Source: Betaproteobacteria bacterium (GTDB taxonomy: Bacteria; Pseudomonadota; Gammaproteobacteria; Burkholderiales; Burkholderiaceae_C). Taken from it: a stretch of DNA of 8,691 bases. The stretch covers positions 1 to 8,691 of the forward strand of contig VBCQ01000383.1 in NCBI GenBank assembly GCA_005882155.1, given 5' to 3'. Below, in pieces: positions 1-7,141 of the stretch. The notes under the pieces are model-generated. The model worked only from the letters and a program-made list of their open reading frames with translations, was not told the DNA's origin and searched no databases. Position numbers and translations under genes: made by a program. The number at the start of each line of letters is the position of its first letter. Positions within the stretch are counted from its first letter, which is position 1.

Positions 1-369
1 CGTGCCGCCCATCACCGCGGCGGGGGCGAAGTCCATCACGTCCATCAGCTCGTCGGGCACCGGCTCAGGAACGAGCGCGCGGATGCTGACGCCGCGGCCC
101 TTGGTGCGCGACGCGACCTCGTCGGCCGGCCAGCGCCGCACCAGCGCACGCGGCGACGCGAGCAGCTCGTCGATCGGCACACCGAGCGCACCGGCGACCT
201 TCACCAGCACGCCGAGCGACGGGTTACCGTCGCCCGATTCGAGGTTGGCGATCGTCGAGCGCGGCACGCCGGCGGCTTTCGCGACGCCGTCCTGCGTCAG
301 CGAGCGCGTGTGGCGCAGGCTCACGAGATTGCGCGCGAGATGGGAAGCGGTCTTCGATTCGGCGTTCAT
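1..369 (-). CDS. XRE-family helix-turn-helix transcriptional regulator, probably with C-terminal cupin (3' end cut off by window)
   Basis: Reading leftward from the ATG at 369-367 gives 123 open codons to the window edge with no stop, so the C-terminus is missing. Residues about 11-70 form a Cro/CI-type helix-turn-helix: a first helix (LARNLVSLR), then LTQDGVAKAAGV, then a recognition helix around PRSTIANLESG (36-46), then NPSLGVLVKVAGALGVPIDELL. After a linker, residues from about 92 (GRGVSIRALVPEPVPDEL) resemble the start of the cupin domain in XRE-cupin regulators, which usually sense a small metabolite. It is probably a DNA-binding regulator of itself and the divergent dehydrogenase/QueA-like operon. 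No clear Shine-Dalgarno precedes the ATG, so a weakly initiated or leaderless message is possible. The HTH call is secure; the cupin and target genes are inference. Confidence 0.88.
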   Translation of the reverse strand, partial: MNAESKTASHLARNLVSLRHTRSLTQDGVAKAAGVPRSTIANLESGDGNPSLGVLVKVAGALGVPIDELLASPRALVRRWPADEVASRTKGRGVSIRALVPEPVPDELMDVMDFAPAAVMGGT

Positions 370-397
370 CGTCGCGGGCGATTGTGACGCGCACTCG

Positions 398-432
398 GTC
401 CATTCGCATGACCCTTCGCCAATGGAATGGAC
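398..432. repeat. Inverted repeat, candidate operator for the XRE regulator
   Basis: GTCCATTC at 398-405 and its exact reverse complement GAATGGAC at 425-432 form two 8-bp arms separated by 19 bp. The right arm is preceded by AATGG, giving a short direct repeat AATGGAATGG at 421-430. The arm centres lie 27 bp apart, roughly two and a half helical turns. The repeat overlaps the leftward promoter candidate and lies 66 bp upstream of the dehydrogenase start. Dimeric XRE proteins bind such dyads, but no footprint or consensus is available here. Confidence 0.4.
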
Positions 433-485
433 AACGCGCTGGGCTTGCGCGGCGCGCGCTCCTATCGTCGGCGCATCGCCATCAC

Positions 486-489
486 GGAG
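486..489 (+). promoter_or_regulatory. Shine-Dalgarno site of the SDR gene
   Basis: GGAG lies 8 nt before the ATG at 498. It selects this start over an in-frame ATG at 384, which would add 38 arginine-rich residues unlike any SDR N-terminus. Confidence 0.7.
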
Positions 490-497
490 CAAGATCC

Positions 498-1202
498 ATG
501 GACACGTCACTGAACACATTGCGCGTCGCCATCACCGGCGGCACCTCGGGCCTCGGCCTCGCGCTCGTCAAGGCCTTGCGCCGGCGCGGCGCGCAAGTCG
601 CGTTCGTCGCCCGCGACGCGACGCGGGTCGCCGCGGTCGCGCGCCAGATCGAAGGCAGCCACGGCATCGCGGGCGACGTGTCTTGGAAGCTCGAGACGCA
701 TGCGCTCGCGATCCAGATCAGTGCCGCGCTCGGCGGGCTCGACGTGCTCGTCAACAACGCGTCGAGCCTCGGCCCGGTGCCGCTCGCGCCGCTTGCCGAC
801 ACCGACTGCGAAGACCTCGAAGCGGCGTTGGCGACGAACCTGATCGGGCCGTTTCGCCTGACCAAGGCGCTGCTCGGCGCACTCAGCGCAGCGGCGCGCG
901 AAGGCCGGCCCGCACTCGTCGTCAACATCACGAGCGACGCCGCCGTCAACGCGTACGCGGGCTGGGGCGCGTACGGCGCGAGCAAGGCGGCGCTGCTGCA
1001 TCTCTCGCGCATCTGGGACGAAGAGCTGCGCGAGCACGGCGTTCGCGTGATCGCCGTCGACCCCGGCGACATGGACACGCCGCTGCATGCGCTGGCGCTG
1101 CCCGATGCCGATCCGGCGGCGCTGAAGCGGCCCGACGATGCGGCACGCGAGATCGTCGACCTGATCGCGACGCATGTCGCCGCGGCCGAGGTGAATGCAT
1201 GA
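498..1202 (+). CDS. Short-chain dehydrogenase/reductase (SDR family oxidoreductase)
   Basis: This 234-residue protein is a classical-length SDR that should carry out NAD(P)-dependent oxidation or reduction of a carbonyl/alcohol in the cytoplasm; the substrate cannot be read from the sequence. A Rossmann start LRVAITGG leads into the glycine motif GGTSGLG (14-20). The structural motif NNAS is at 86-89 and the active-site Asn is N114 (ATNLIG). The catalytic residues fit S146 (NITSDAA), Y159 and K163 (YGASK), and VDPGDMDTP (188-195) is the usual loop after beta-6. The arginines at 28-30 and R39 after the second strand could favour NADPH, which is inference. The start is set by the GGAG at 486 and by homology to SDR N-termini. 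The stop overlaps the ATG of the QueA-like gene in an ATGA junction, so the two are probably translationally coupled. Confidence 0.93.
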   Translation: MDTSLNTLRVAITGGTSGLGLALVKALRRRGAQVAFVARDATRVAAVARQIEGSHGIAGDVSWKLETHALAIQISAALGGLDVLVNNASSLGPVPLAPLADTDCEDLEAALATNLIGPFRLTKALLGALSAAAREGRPALVVNITSDAAVNAYAGWGAYGASKAALLHLSRIWDEELREHGVRVIAVDPGDMDTPLHALALPDADPAALKRPDDAAREIVDLIATHVAAAEVNA

Positions 1203-2371
1203 AGGCAGCGACGCTTCCCACACAGCGGCCGCGCGACGCCAAGCTGCTGATCGTCGATGCGGCCGGTGGCATCGCACATGCGCCGCGATTGCAGCTCGCC
1301 GAGCACTTGCAACCCGGTGACCTGCTGGTCGCCAACGACGCGGCGACGCTGCCGGCGAGCCTGCGCGGTGTGCATGGGCCGAGCCGCACGACGATCGAGG
1401 TGCGACTCGCCGGCCGTCGATCGCTCGCGGTCGACGATGTGCGTGAGTTCACCGCGATCGTCTTCGGCGCCGGCGACCACCACACGCGCACCGAAGACCG
1501 CGTTGCCCCGCCGCCCTTGCGCGCAGGCGACGCGCTCATGCTCGGGCCGTTGCGCGCGACCGTTCTGCGCACGCTAGCCCATCCACGCCTCGTGGCCCTT
1601 CGCTTCGACGGTACGCCCGACGCGATCTGGGCCGGCATCGCGCGTCATGGCAAGCCGATCCAATACGCCCATCTCGCCGAGCCGCTCGCGCTGTGGGACG
1701 TGTGGACGCAGGTCGCTGCGCTGCCGGTCGCGTTCGAGCCGCCGTCCGCCGGCTTCGTTCTCGACTGGGCGCTGCTCGGCGCGCTGAAGCGGCGTGGCAT
1801 CGGCTTCGCGACGCTCACGCACGCGGCGGGCATTTCATCGACCGGCGACGCGGCGCTCGACGCGCGGCTGCCGTTCGACGAGCCGTATCACCTGAGCGCT
1901 GCGACCGTGCAGGCGATCGCCCGCACGCAAGCGATGGGCTCGCGTGTCGTCGCGCTCGGCACCACGGTGACGCGCGCGCTCGAGCACGCCGCCGCGCGCT
2001 CAGGCGGAATGCGCGCCGGCGATGGCCTGGCCGACCAACGCATAGTTGCAGGGACGCCGCTGCGCATCGTCGACGCGATCGTGAGCGGCACCCACGAACC
2101 GGGGACGAGCCACTACGAATTGCTGCGCGCCTTCGCGAGCGACGCGGTGTTGCGGCGCGCCAGCGCGGCGCTGGATCGTCACGGCTACCGCACACACGAG
2201 TTCGGCGACTCGGTGCTGATCGAGCGGCGCTCGGCGATCGGAGGTTTGTTAGCGCGCCATCACCGCCTGGATGCGCGCGACGATGTCTTCGATCGTGGCG
2301 TGCTTGGACACGCCGGGGCGGCCGCCGATCTGACCGTCGAGCACGTCGGACTCTTCGCGCGAGACGATTGA
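1199..2371 (+). CDS. Divergent QueA-like S-adenosylmethionine:tRNA ribosyltransferase-isomerase homologue
   Basis: The frame from the ATG at 1199 encodes 390 residues; GAGGTG at 1188-1193 is a good ribosome binding site. Family landmarks appear in the QueA order: RDAKLLIVD near the N-terminus, GDLLVANDAATLPASL (compare GDLLVFNDTRVIPARL), HGKPIQYAH, a PSAGF segment followed by LTHAAG, GSRVVALGTTVTRALE (compare RVIAVGTTSVRALE), and SGTHEPGTSHYELLRAFAS (compare the NFHLPKSTLLML region). QueA transfers the ribosyl part of SAM to preQ1 in tRNA to give epoxyqueuosine. This copy is strongly diverged: the usual DFDYxLP start is absent and the TNFHLPKS motif is rewritten, so a true queuosine role is doubtful. 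Family similarity would end near YRTHEFGDSVLIERR (about residue 345). The final 40 or so residues are read antisense to the receiver gene and look like accidental read-through. It is coupled to the SDR gene. Confidence 0.8.
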   Translation: MKAATLPTQRPRDAKLLIVDAAGGIAHAPRLQLAEHLQPGDLLVANDAATLPASLRGVHGPSRTTIEVRLAGRRSLAVDDVREFTAIVFGAGDHHTRTEDRVAPPPLRAGDALMLGPLRATVLRTLAHPRLVALRFDGTPDAIWAGIARHGKPIQYAHLAEPLALWDVWTQVAALPVAFEPPSAGFVLDWALLGALKRRGIGFATLTHAAGISSTGDAALDARLPFDEPYHLSAATVQAIARTQAMGSRVVALGTTVTRALEHAAARSGGMRAGDGLADQRIVAGTPLRIVDAIVSGTHEPGTSHYELLRAFASDAVLRRASAALDRHGYRTHEFGDSVLIERRSAIGGLLARHHRLDARDDVFDRGVLGHAGAAADLTVEHVGLFARDD

Positions 2372-2623
2372 CGTGAGGTAGAGGAACGGGATGTCGCGCG
2401 TCTCGGCGGCGTCGGCGAGGGCTCGGCAGACGTCGCCGCCGTCCATCGCCGGCATGTCGATGTCGCAGACGATCACGTCGGGGCGCTCGCGCCGCGCGAC
2501 GCTCAGGGCCTGGGTCGAGTCGTTGAGCGCGACGACGTCGAAGGTCGCGCCGAGCTTGAGCTGCAGGTAGTCGGTGACGGCTGAATCGTCGTCGATCAGC
2601 AAGGCTTTTTTGCGTGCGCTCAT
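2249..2623 (-). CDS. Single-domain response regulator (CheY-like receiver)
   Basis: This 124-residue protein consists of a receiver domain only, with no output domain. Acidic residues D11-D13 (LLIDDD) bind magnesium, D54 in VCDIDMP is the phosphoacceptor, T84 (LYLTS) is the switch Thr, and K107 (GVSKH) is the conserved Lys. The usual Pro after that Lys is replaced by His, a departure from the common KP pair. AGGAG at 2632-2636 precedes the ATG by 8 nt. The ATG overlaps the stop of the hybrid kinase (ATGA, 2620-2623), so production is likely coupled and its partner is very probably that kinase. Because the kinase carries REC and Hpt domains, this protein is the natural terminal acceptor of a phosphorelay. 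How the signal leaves a receiver-only protein is not visible: it could bind a partner such as a flagellar, diguanylate cyclase or sigma-factor component. The last 123 bp overlap the convergent QueA-like frame. Confidence 0.94.
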   Translation of the reverse strand: MSARKKALLIDDDSAVTDYLQLKLGATFDVVALNDSTQALSVARRERPDVIVCDIDMPAMDGGDVCRALADAAETRDIPFLYLTSIVSREESDVLDGQIGGRPGVSKHATIEDIVARIQAVMAR

Positions 2624-5600
2624 GGCGGTGGCTCCTGGGTCGTGCCTGCGGTCGGAGGCTGCGCGGGATGATACGGCTCGCCATCGCGAAAGCGGATCCG
2701 CACCGTGGCCAAGTGCCGCTGCAATGCGGACAAATGCTCGCCGATCTGCGCCGTTTCGCCGCTCGCCGCGTGGCGCTCGATCTGCTGGCAACCGCGCGCG
2801 GCGAAGCGCAAGCCGTAGAGCGCGAAGCTGCCGGCCAGGCGGTGCGCGAGCCGCTGCACTTCGTCGATCCTGCCTTGCGCCATCGCGAGCTGCATCTCGT
2901 CGATCGCCGCGCGGCGCGACGCCAGAAAGCCCGGCAGGCTCGCCTTCAGGTCGGGGTCGAGCACGGCGACGTCGTCGGCATCGGGCGGCGCATCGACCGC
3001 GTCGTCGGGCGCGACATGGATCGCGGCCGACCCCGACAGCCCGCGCAGCACGCGGTGCAGGTCTTCCTGCGTCACCGGCTTGGTCAGATAGAAGTCGAAG
3101 CCGGCGCGCAGGCTGCGACTGCGTGTGTCGTCGTCGTCGTGCGACGACAGCCCGATGACGACGCTCGGCCGGCTGCGCGCCGCACGCTCGCGCTCGCGCA
3201 GTTGCGCCACCGCCTCGAAGCCGTTCATCACCGGCATCTCGAGGTCCATCAGGATCACGTCGGGCGTGCGCGCGGCGACCGCGTCGAGTGCGGCGCGGCC
3301 GTTGACGGCGGTCGCGACCTCGAGCGGCGCCGGCAGGAAGCGGCGCATCACCAGCAGGCTGTACTCGTCGTCCTCGACGACCAGCACCTTGAGCGGCGGC
3401 AGCGCATCGGCGTGCGAGGCACTGGGCTCGCTGAGCAAGCCGGGAATCGTGCGCACGCTGTCGATGTCGTCGGGCGCAGCTTGCAGGCGCAGCGTCAGCG
3501 TCGTGCCGTCGTCGTCTGACGTGCGCATCGCGATGTCGCCTTCTTGGATCCGCGCCATCAGCCGCGCCGAGTAGGTGCCGAAGCCGGTGCCGCCCGCCTT
3601 GCCGGCGGTCGCGTACTTCTCGAAGAAGCGGCTGCGCACCGCCTCGGGCACCGCGCCGCGGTTGTGGATTCGCAGCAGCACCTCGTCGTCGCGCGCCTCG
3701 ACGGCAATCGTCACCGCGCTGCCTTCGGGCGCCGCCTCGACCGCGTTCTTCAGCAGGTTGGCGAGGATCGAGTAGCACAGCGTCTCTTCGGCCCAGGCGA
3801 ATACCGGCGGCGCGGCCGCGGCCGGCATGCCGTCGACGAAGACCTGCACCGCGACCTGCTTGCTCGCCGCATGGTTGCGGATGTCGCCGTTGACCTTGTG
3901 CAAGAGCCGCGCGACGTTCAGCGGCTGCGGCCGGAAGCGGTAGCTGCCCTGTTCCATCTTCAGCAGGTCGAGCGACAGGTTGACCATGTTGAGCACGCGA
4001 TAGCCGGCGCGCTCGACCAGCGTCAGCAGCTCGCTCTGGTCGGCCGTGAGATTGCCGCTCTCGCGCAGCAGCCGCGGCACCGCGACGATGCTCGCGAGCG
4101 GCGTCTTCAAGTCGTGCCGGCCGATGCGCTCGACCTCTTCGCGCAGCCGCACGTTCTCCTTCAGCGCCTCTTCTTGCTCGCGGAACGCCGTGACATCGAG
4201 GTACGAGGTGATGAAGCGCCGCGTGCGGCCGTCGTCGTCGACTTGCGAAACGCCCTCGGCATGGATCCAGATGTAGCGGCCGTCGCGCCGGCGCAGCCGA
4301 TACGACATCGGCTCGCCCGGCTCCTGCTCGCCGCCTTGGCTCTTGCGCCGGATCATCGCGCGGAACTGCTCGCGGGCGCGCTTGCGATCGTCGGGATGCA
4401 TCATCTCGAAGATGCTCGGCCAGGCGGACGTGTCGGCGTCGCTCGGGTAGCCCAGCATCTCCTTGAAGCGGTCGGTGTAGGTGACCTGGTCGCGCACCGC
4501 ATCCCAGTCGCCGAAGCCGGCTTTCGTCGAGCGCACCAGCAAGCGCAGCCGCTCGCGCTCGACGGCGAGCGCCTGCTCGGTGGCGTACTTGTCGGTGATG
4601 TCGACACTCGCGGTCAGCACGCCGATGCGCTGGTCTTCGGAATCGACCATCACGGTGCGCGTCTGCATGTAGCGCCGGCCGTTGTAGTCGTACTCGCGCG
4701 GCGCGATCGGCGCATCGGGCCCGCGAGCCAGCGCCTCGCGGTCGAGCGCGAGTGTCGCTTCGGCAGCCGGATCGTTCGTGTCGCGCAGCGAGGTGCCGAT
4801 CACGCTGTCGCGCTTCAAGCCGATGGTGCGCTCCCACGTGCGGTTGACGAACAGGTAGCGCCCGTCGGGGTCGCGCAGTGCCAGCGCGAGCGGCACCGAA
4901 TCGAAAAGGTCGTTGATGAACTTGATCCGGTTCGACATCTCGATCTCGTGGCGCTTGCTCTGCGAGATGTCGATGAATGAGCAGACGTAGCGCAGGACGC
5001 GGCCGTCGGTGCCGGTGAACGACAAGGCCTCGGCGTGAACCCATACCGCATGGCCGTCGCGGTGCAGCAGCCGATAGTCGGACGCGTCGTGGAAGCGGCG
5101 AGCGCTGATCAGGCTGCGGTCCTTCAGCTGGCGTTGGTAGCCGTCGCGCACAAAAGCCCGATCGTCCGGATGCACATGCGCGAAGAAGTCGCTCGGCATC
5201 TCGATCGCGGCGTCGCCGGCGTAGCCGAGGATCTCGCGGGCGCGCTCGGAGTAGTCGACGTGGTTGCGCACCCCGTCCCAGTCGAGAATCCCGGCCTTGG
5301 TCGCGTGCACCAGCTGGTCGACGCGGCCGCTCTGCTCGACGCTGCGCAGCTCCTCGATGCTGAGCGCCTGCGCGAGGCGGCGCGTCAGGAACACGGCGGG
5401 CCCGACGATGAAGACCAGCACGCCGAACGGCGCGACGATGCCGCGCAAGCGGTTGTCGAGCTGCAGCAGGTCGAACACCATCACGACGAAGATCGCCGCC
5501 ATCGCAACGAGCAGCAGCGCCGGCGTGTGGCGGCGCCGCCATGCGATCGCGAGCAGACCGGCCGAGATGGCGAGCGCGTCGATCGCGGTGACCCACTGGA

Positions 5601-6552
5601 ACAGCGGCAGCGTGTGGCTGTGAATGCGCGCCGGCGCGACGAGCACGACGGCGCAGCCGAGCGCGATCAGCGCGACGACGCTGCGCACGAACCACACGGG
5701 CACGGCGCGGGGGTACGCCGACTGCACGAAGAGGGTAAAGAACGCGACCGAGATGTAGCGCGCCACGGTTTCGGTGCGCAGGTAAGGCTCCCAGGCGGCG
5801 GCGTGGGCGAGCAGGTGCTGCGCACTGCGCTCCTTGCCGAACGCGATGAAGACGGCGATGGCGAGCACGAAGCAGCCGAACCACATCGGCGTGCGGTCCT
5901 TCGGCCGCGCCGCGAAGAACAGCAGCGGCAGCAGGCCGAGGACGAAGAAGCTGCCGAAAAAGCTGGTGTCGAACGCCAGCGCGCGCTGGCGCTTCATCGC
6001 GAGCTCGCTTTCGAGCCCGAAGCGCGGGCTTTGCACGAGGCCACCGTCGCGGTGGCTGAAGTTCGACACCTGCAGCACGATGCGCATCGGGCACGACTGC
6101 GATGCGAGCGAGACGAGCTGGCGCGCGATTGCCGGCCGCGCCGTGGACTCGCTCGCGCCCGGCTCGCCTTGCGACGCGAGCGCCTGGCCGTTGACGTAGA
6201 GGCGCGCCGCCGAGTTCACGGTCGGCAGCACCATCGCGAGACCGCCGGCCCGATCGCACAGCACCGTCAGGTGATAGCTCGCGTGGCCGTCGGCGCCGGC
6301 GCGCCGCCCGCCGACGTCGACGTCGTTCCAGTGGCCGGGTACCGCAACGGCGAGCGTTCCGCTGGCGCTGGATGTCGGGTCATCGAAGCGGTCCCACGAC
6401 AGGCCCCAGCTGCCGGCGAGGTTGACCGCGCCGTCGCGCTCGAAGTCCCAGCCGCGCAGGTCGATGACGCCGTTGTGCGCCGACGGGGCCGCCGCCGCCC
6501 ACCCGCTCATCGTGCAGACGACGAGAGCGAGGAGGAACCGAACGAGGGTCAT
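2620..6552 (-). CDS. Tripartite hybrid sensor histidine kinase: 7TMR-DISM, 3x PAS, HisKA, HATPase, REC, Hpt
   Basis: This 1310-residue membrane kinase begins with a signal peptide (1-22, ending AAAAP). Residues about 25-185 resemble the periplasmic 7TMR-DISM extracellular domain (LRGWDF, LAGSW, VPGHWND, LYVNGQ), a putative ligand-binding jelly roll. Seven hydrophobic segments follow between about 193 and 390. PAS domains span about 410-530, 540-655 and 665-790; the first and third are alike. The kinase core has H813 in GRHDLKTPL, N932/N936 in the N-box (ANLLKNAVEA), an atypical G1 box (IHNRGAVPE) and a G2 box GGTGFG (987-992). The REC domain (about 1054-1170) has E1060/D1061/D1062, phosphoacceptor D1103 (LMDLEMPVMNG) and K1158. 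A C-terminal Hpt domain has H1237 in LAHRLAGS. All catalytic positions are present, so a full His-Asp-His relay is expected, passing to the overlapping receiver gene. The start follows the metW stop after 1 bp, with GGGG at 6557-6560 as a possible ribosome binding site. Confidence 0.95.
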   Translation of the reverse strand: MTLVRFLLALVVCTMSGWAAAAPSAHNGVIDLRGWDFERDGAVNLAGSWGLSWDRFDDPTSSASGTLAVAVPGHWNDVDVGGRRAGADGHASYHLTVLCDRAGGLAMVLPTVNSAARLYVNGQALASQGEPGASESTARPAIARQLVSLASQSCPMRIVLQVSNFSHRDGGLVQSPRFGLESELAMKRQRALAFDTSFFGSFFVLGLLPLLFFAARPKDRTPMWFGCFVLAIAVFIAFGKERSAQHLLAHAAAWEPYLRTETVARYISVAFFTLFVQSAYPRAVPVWFVRSVVALIALGCAVVLVAPARIHSHTLPLFQWVTAIDALAISAGLLAIAWRRRHTPALLLVAMAAIFVVMVFDLLQLDNRLRGIVAPFGVLVFIVGPAVFLTRRLAQALSIEELRSVEQSGRVDQLVHATKAGILDWDGVRNHVDYSERAREILGYAGDAAIEMPSDFFAHVHPDDRAFVRDGYQRQLKDRSLISARRFHDASDYRLLHRDGHAVWVHAEALSFTGTDGRVLRYVCSFIDISQSKRHEIEMSNRIKFINDLFDSVPLALALRDPDGRYLFVNRTWERTIGLKRDSVIGTSLRDTNDPAAEATLALDREALARGPDAPIAPREYDYNGRRYMQTRTVMVDSEDQRIGVLTASVDITDKYATEQALAVERERLRLLVRSTKAGFGDWDAVRDQVTYTDRFKEMLGYPSDADTSAWPSIFEMMHPDDRKRAREQFRAMIRRKSQGGEQEPGEPMSYRLRRRDGRYIWIHAEGVSQVDDDGRTRRFITSYLDVTAFREQEEALKENVRLREEVERIGRHDLKTPLASIVAVPRLLRESGNLTADQSELLTLVERAGYRVLNMVNLSLDLLKMEQGSYRFRPQPLNVARLLHKVNGDIRNHAASKQVAVQVFVDGMPAAAAPPVFAWAEETLCYSILANLLKNAVEAAPEGSAVTIAVEARDDEVLLRIHNRGAVPEAVRSRFFEKYATAGKAGGTGFGTYSARLMARIQEGDIAMRTSDDDGTTLTLRLQAAPDDIDSVRTIPGLLSEPSASHADALPPLKVLVVEDDEYSLLVMRRFLPAPLEVATAVNGRAALDAVAARTPDVILMDLEMPVMNGFEAVAQLRERERAARSRPSVVIGLSSHDDDDTRSRSLRAGFDFYLTKPVTQEDLHRVLRGLSGSAAIHVAPDDAVDAPPDADDVAVLDPDLKASLPGFLASRRAAIDEMQLAMAQGRIDEVQRLAHRLAGSFALYGLRFAARGCQQIERHAASGETAQIGEHLSALQRHLATVRIRFRDGEPYHPAQPPTAGTTQEPPP

Positions 6553-6553
6553 C

Positions 6554-7141
6554 TCACCCCACGCGCTCGAACTTGAACAGCGCGACGCTCGCCATCAGAT
6601 TCGGCCGCCGGCGCACTGCGCGGCCGTTTTGGATGCCGAAGGAGTCGAGCACGCGCAATCCGTCCTTGCGCGCCAGCACCTCGAAGTCCGCGTAAGTGCC
6701 GACGCGGATGTTCGGCGTGTTGTACCACTCGTAGGGCAGCGCTTTCGTCACCGGCATGCGCCCGCTCGCGATGCGCAGCCGGTTCGCCCAGTGCGCGAAA
6801 TTCGGAAAGCTGACGATGCCGACGCGGCCGACGCGAGCCGTTTCGCGCAGCATGCGCTCGGTGTTGCGCAGGTGCTGCATCGTGTCGAGCTGCAGGACCA
6901 CGTCGAAGCTCTGGTCCTCGAACATTGCGAGGCCGTCCTCGAGATTGAGCTGGATCACGTTGACGCCGCGCCGCGTGCAGGCAAGCACGTTGTCGTCGGC
7001 GATCTCGACACCGTAGCCGCTGCACTGGCGCGTGTCGCGCAGCAGCGCCAGCAGCTCGCCGGTGCCGCAGCCGAGGTCGAGCACGCGCGAGCCGGGCGGC
7101 ACGAGCTGGGCGATCAGCTCCATGTCCTTGCGCTCGCTCAT
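6554..7141 (-). CDS. metW: Methionine biosynthesis protein MetW
   Basis: This 195-residue protein has a class I methyltransferase-like fold and is the usual partner of MetX in proteobacteria. It is thought to be needed for full homoserine acyltransferase activity rather than to act as an ordinary methyltransferase. The SAM-binding-type motif I is GSRVLDLGCGTGEL (17-30), followed by GYGVEI (42-47) and FDVVLQLDTMQHL (79-91). Family signatures SFPNFAHWANR (111-121) and PYEWYNTPNI (136-145) are intact, as is the end (RRRPNLMASVALFKFE). The length is normal. AAGGAA at 7147-7152 precedes the ATG by 5 nt. The ATG overlaps the metX stop by 4 bp (ATGA) and the stop lies 1 bp before the kinase start, so it sits in the middle of one cotranslated chain. 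Confidence 0.95.
   Translation of the reverse strand: MSERKDMELIAQLVPPGSRVLDLGCGTGELLALLRDTRQCSGYGVEIADDNVLACTRRGVNVIQLNLEDGLAMFEDQSFDVVLQLDTMQHLRNTERMLRETARVGRVGIVSFPNFAHWANRLRIASGRMPVTKALPYEWYNTPNIRVGTYADFEVLARKDGLRVLDSFGIQNGRAVRRRPNLMASVALFKFERVG

Larger units (their letters stand above)
370..497. promoter_or_regulatory. Divergent intergenic region between XRE regulator and SDR operon
   Basis: This 128-bp gap separates two divergent start codons, so it must hold promoters for both directions. It contains an inverted repeat (listed separately) and a leftward promoter candidate: TTGTCC (minus strand, 434-429), a 17-bp spacer, then a weak TCATGC (411-406). On the plus strand no hexamer pair with normal spacing stands out; TATCGT at 463-468 is the most A/T-rich element before the start. 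The promoter assignments are weak and the regulatory role follows mainly from gene layout. Confidence 0.4.

Noticed and set aside
384..497. Upstream in-frame ATG at 384 for the SDR gene
   Set aside because: The extra residues are unlike SDR N-termini, and the ATG at 498 has a well-placed GGAG.
2..1198. Long open plus-strand frame upstream of and in frame with the QueA-like start
   Set aside because: It is antisense to the XRE gene and out of frame with the SDR gene, is Arg/Ala-rich with no family pattern, and QueA similarity begins only at 1199.
4230..4250. Other short GTC-rich runs in the kinase gene
   Set aside because: They are ordinary Asp codons in a GC-rich gene, too short to be called repeats.
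2614..6576. Three long plus-strand open frames (about 300, 480 and 510 codons) opposite the kinase
   Set aside because: They are antisense shadows produced by GC-rich codon bias; their translations are His/Arg/Ala-rich without domains, while the minus strand shows continuous conserved domains.
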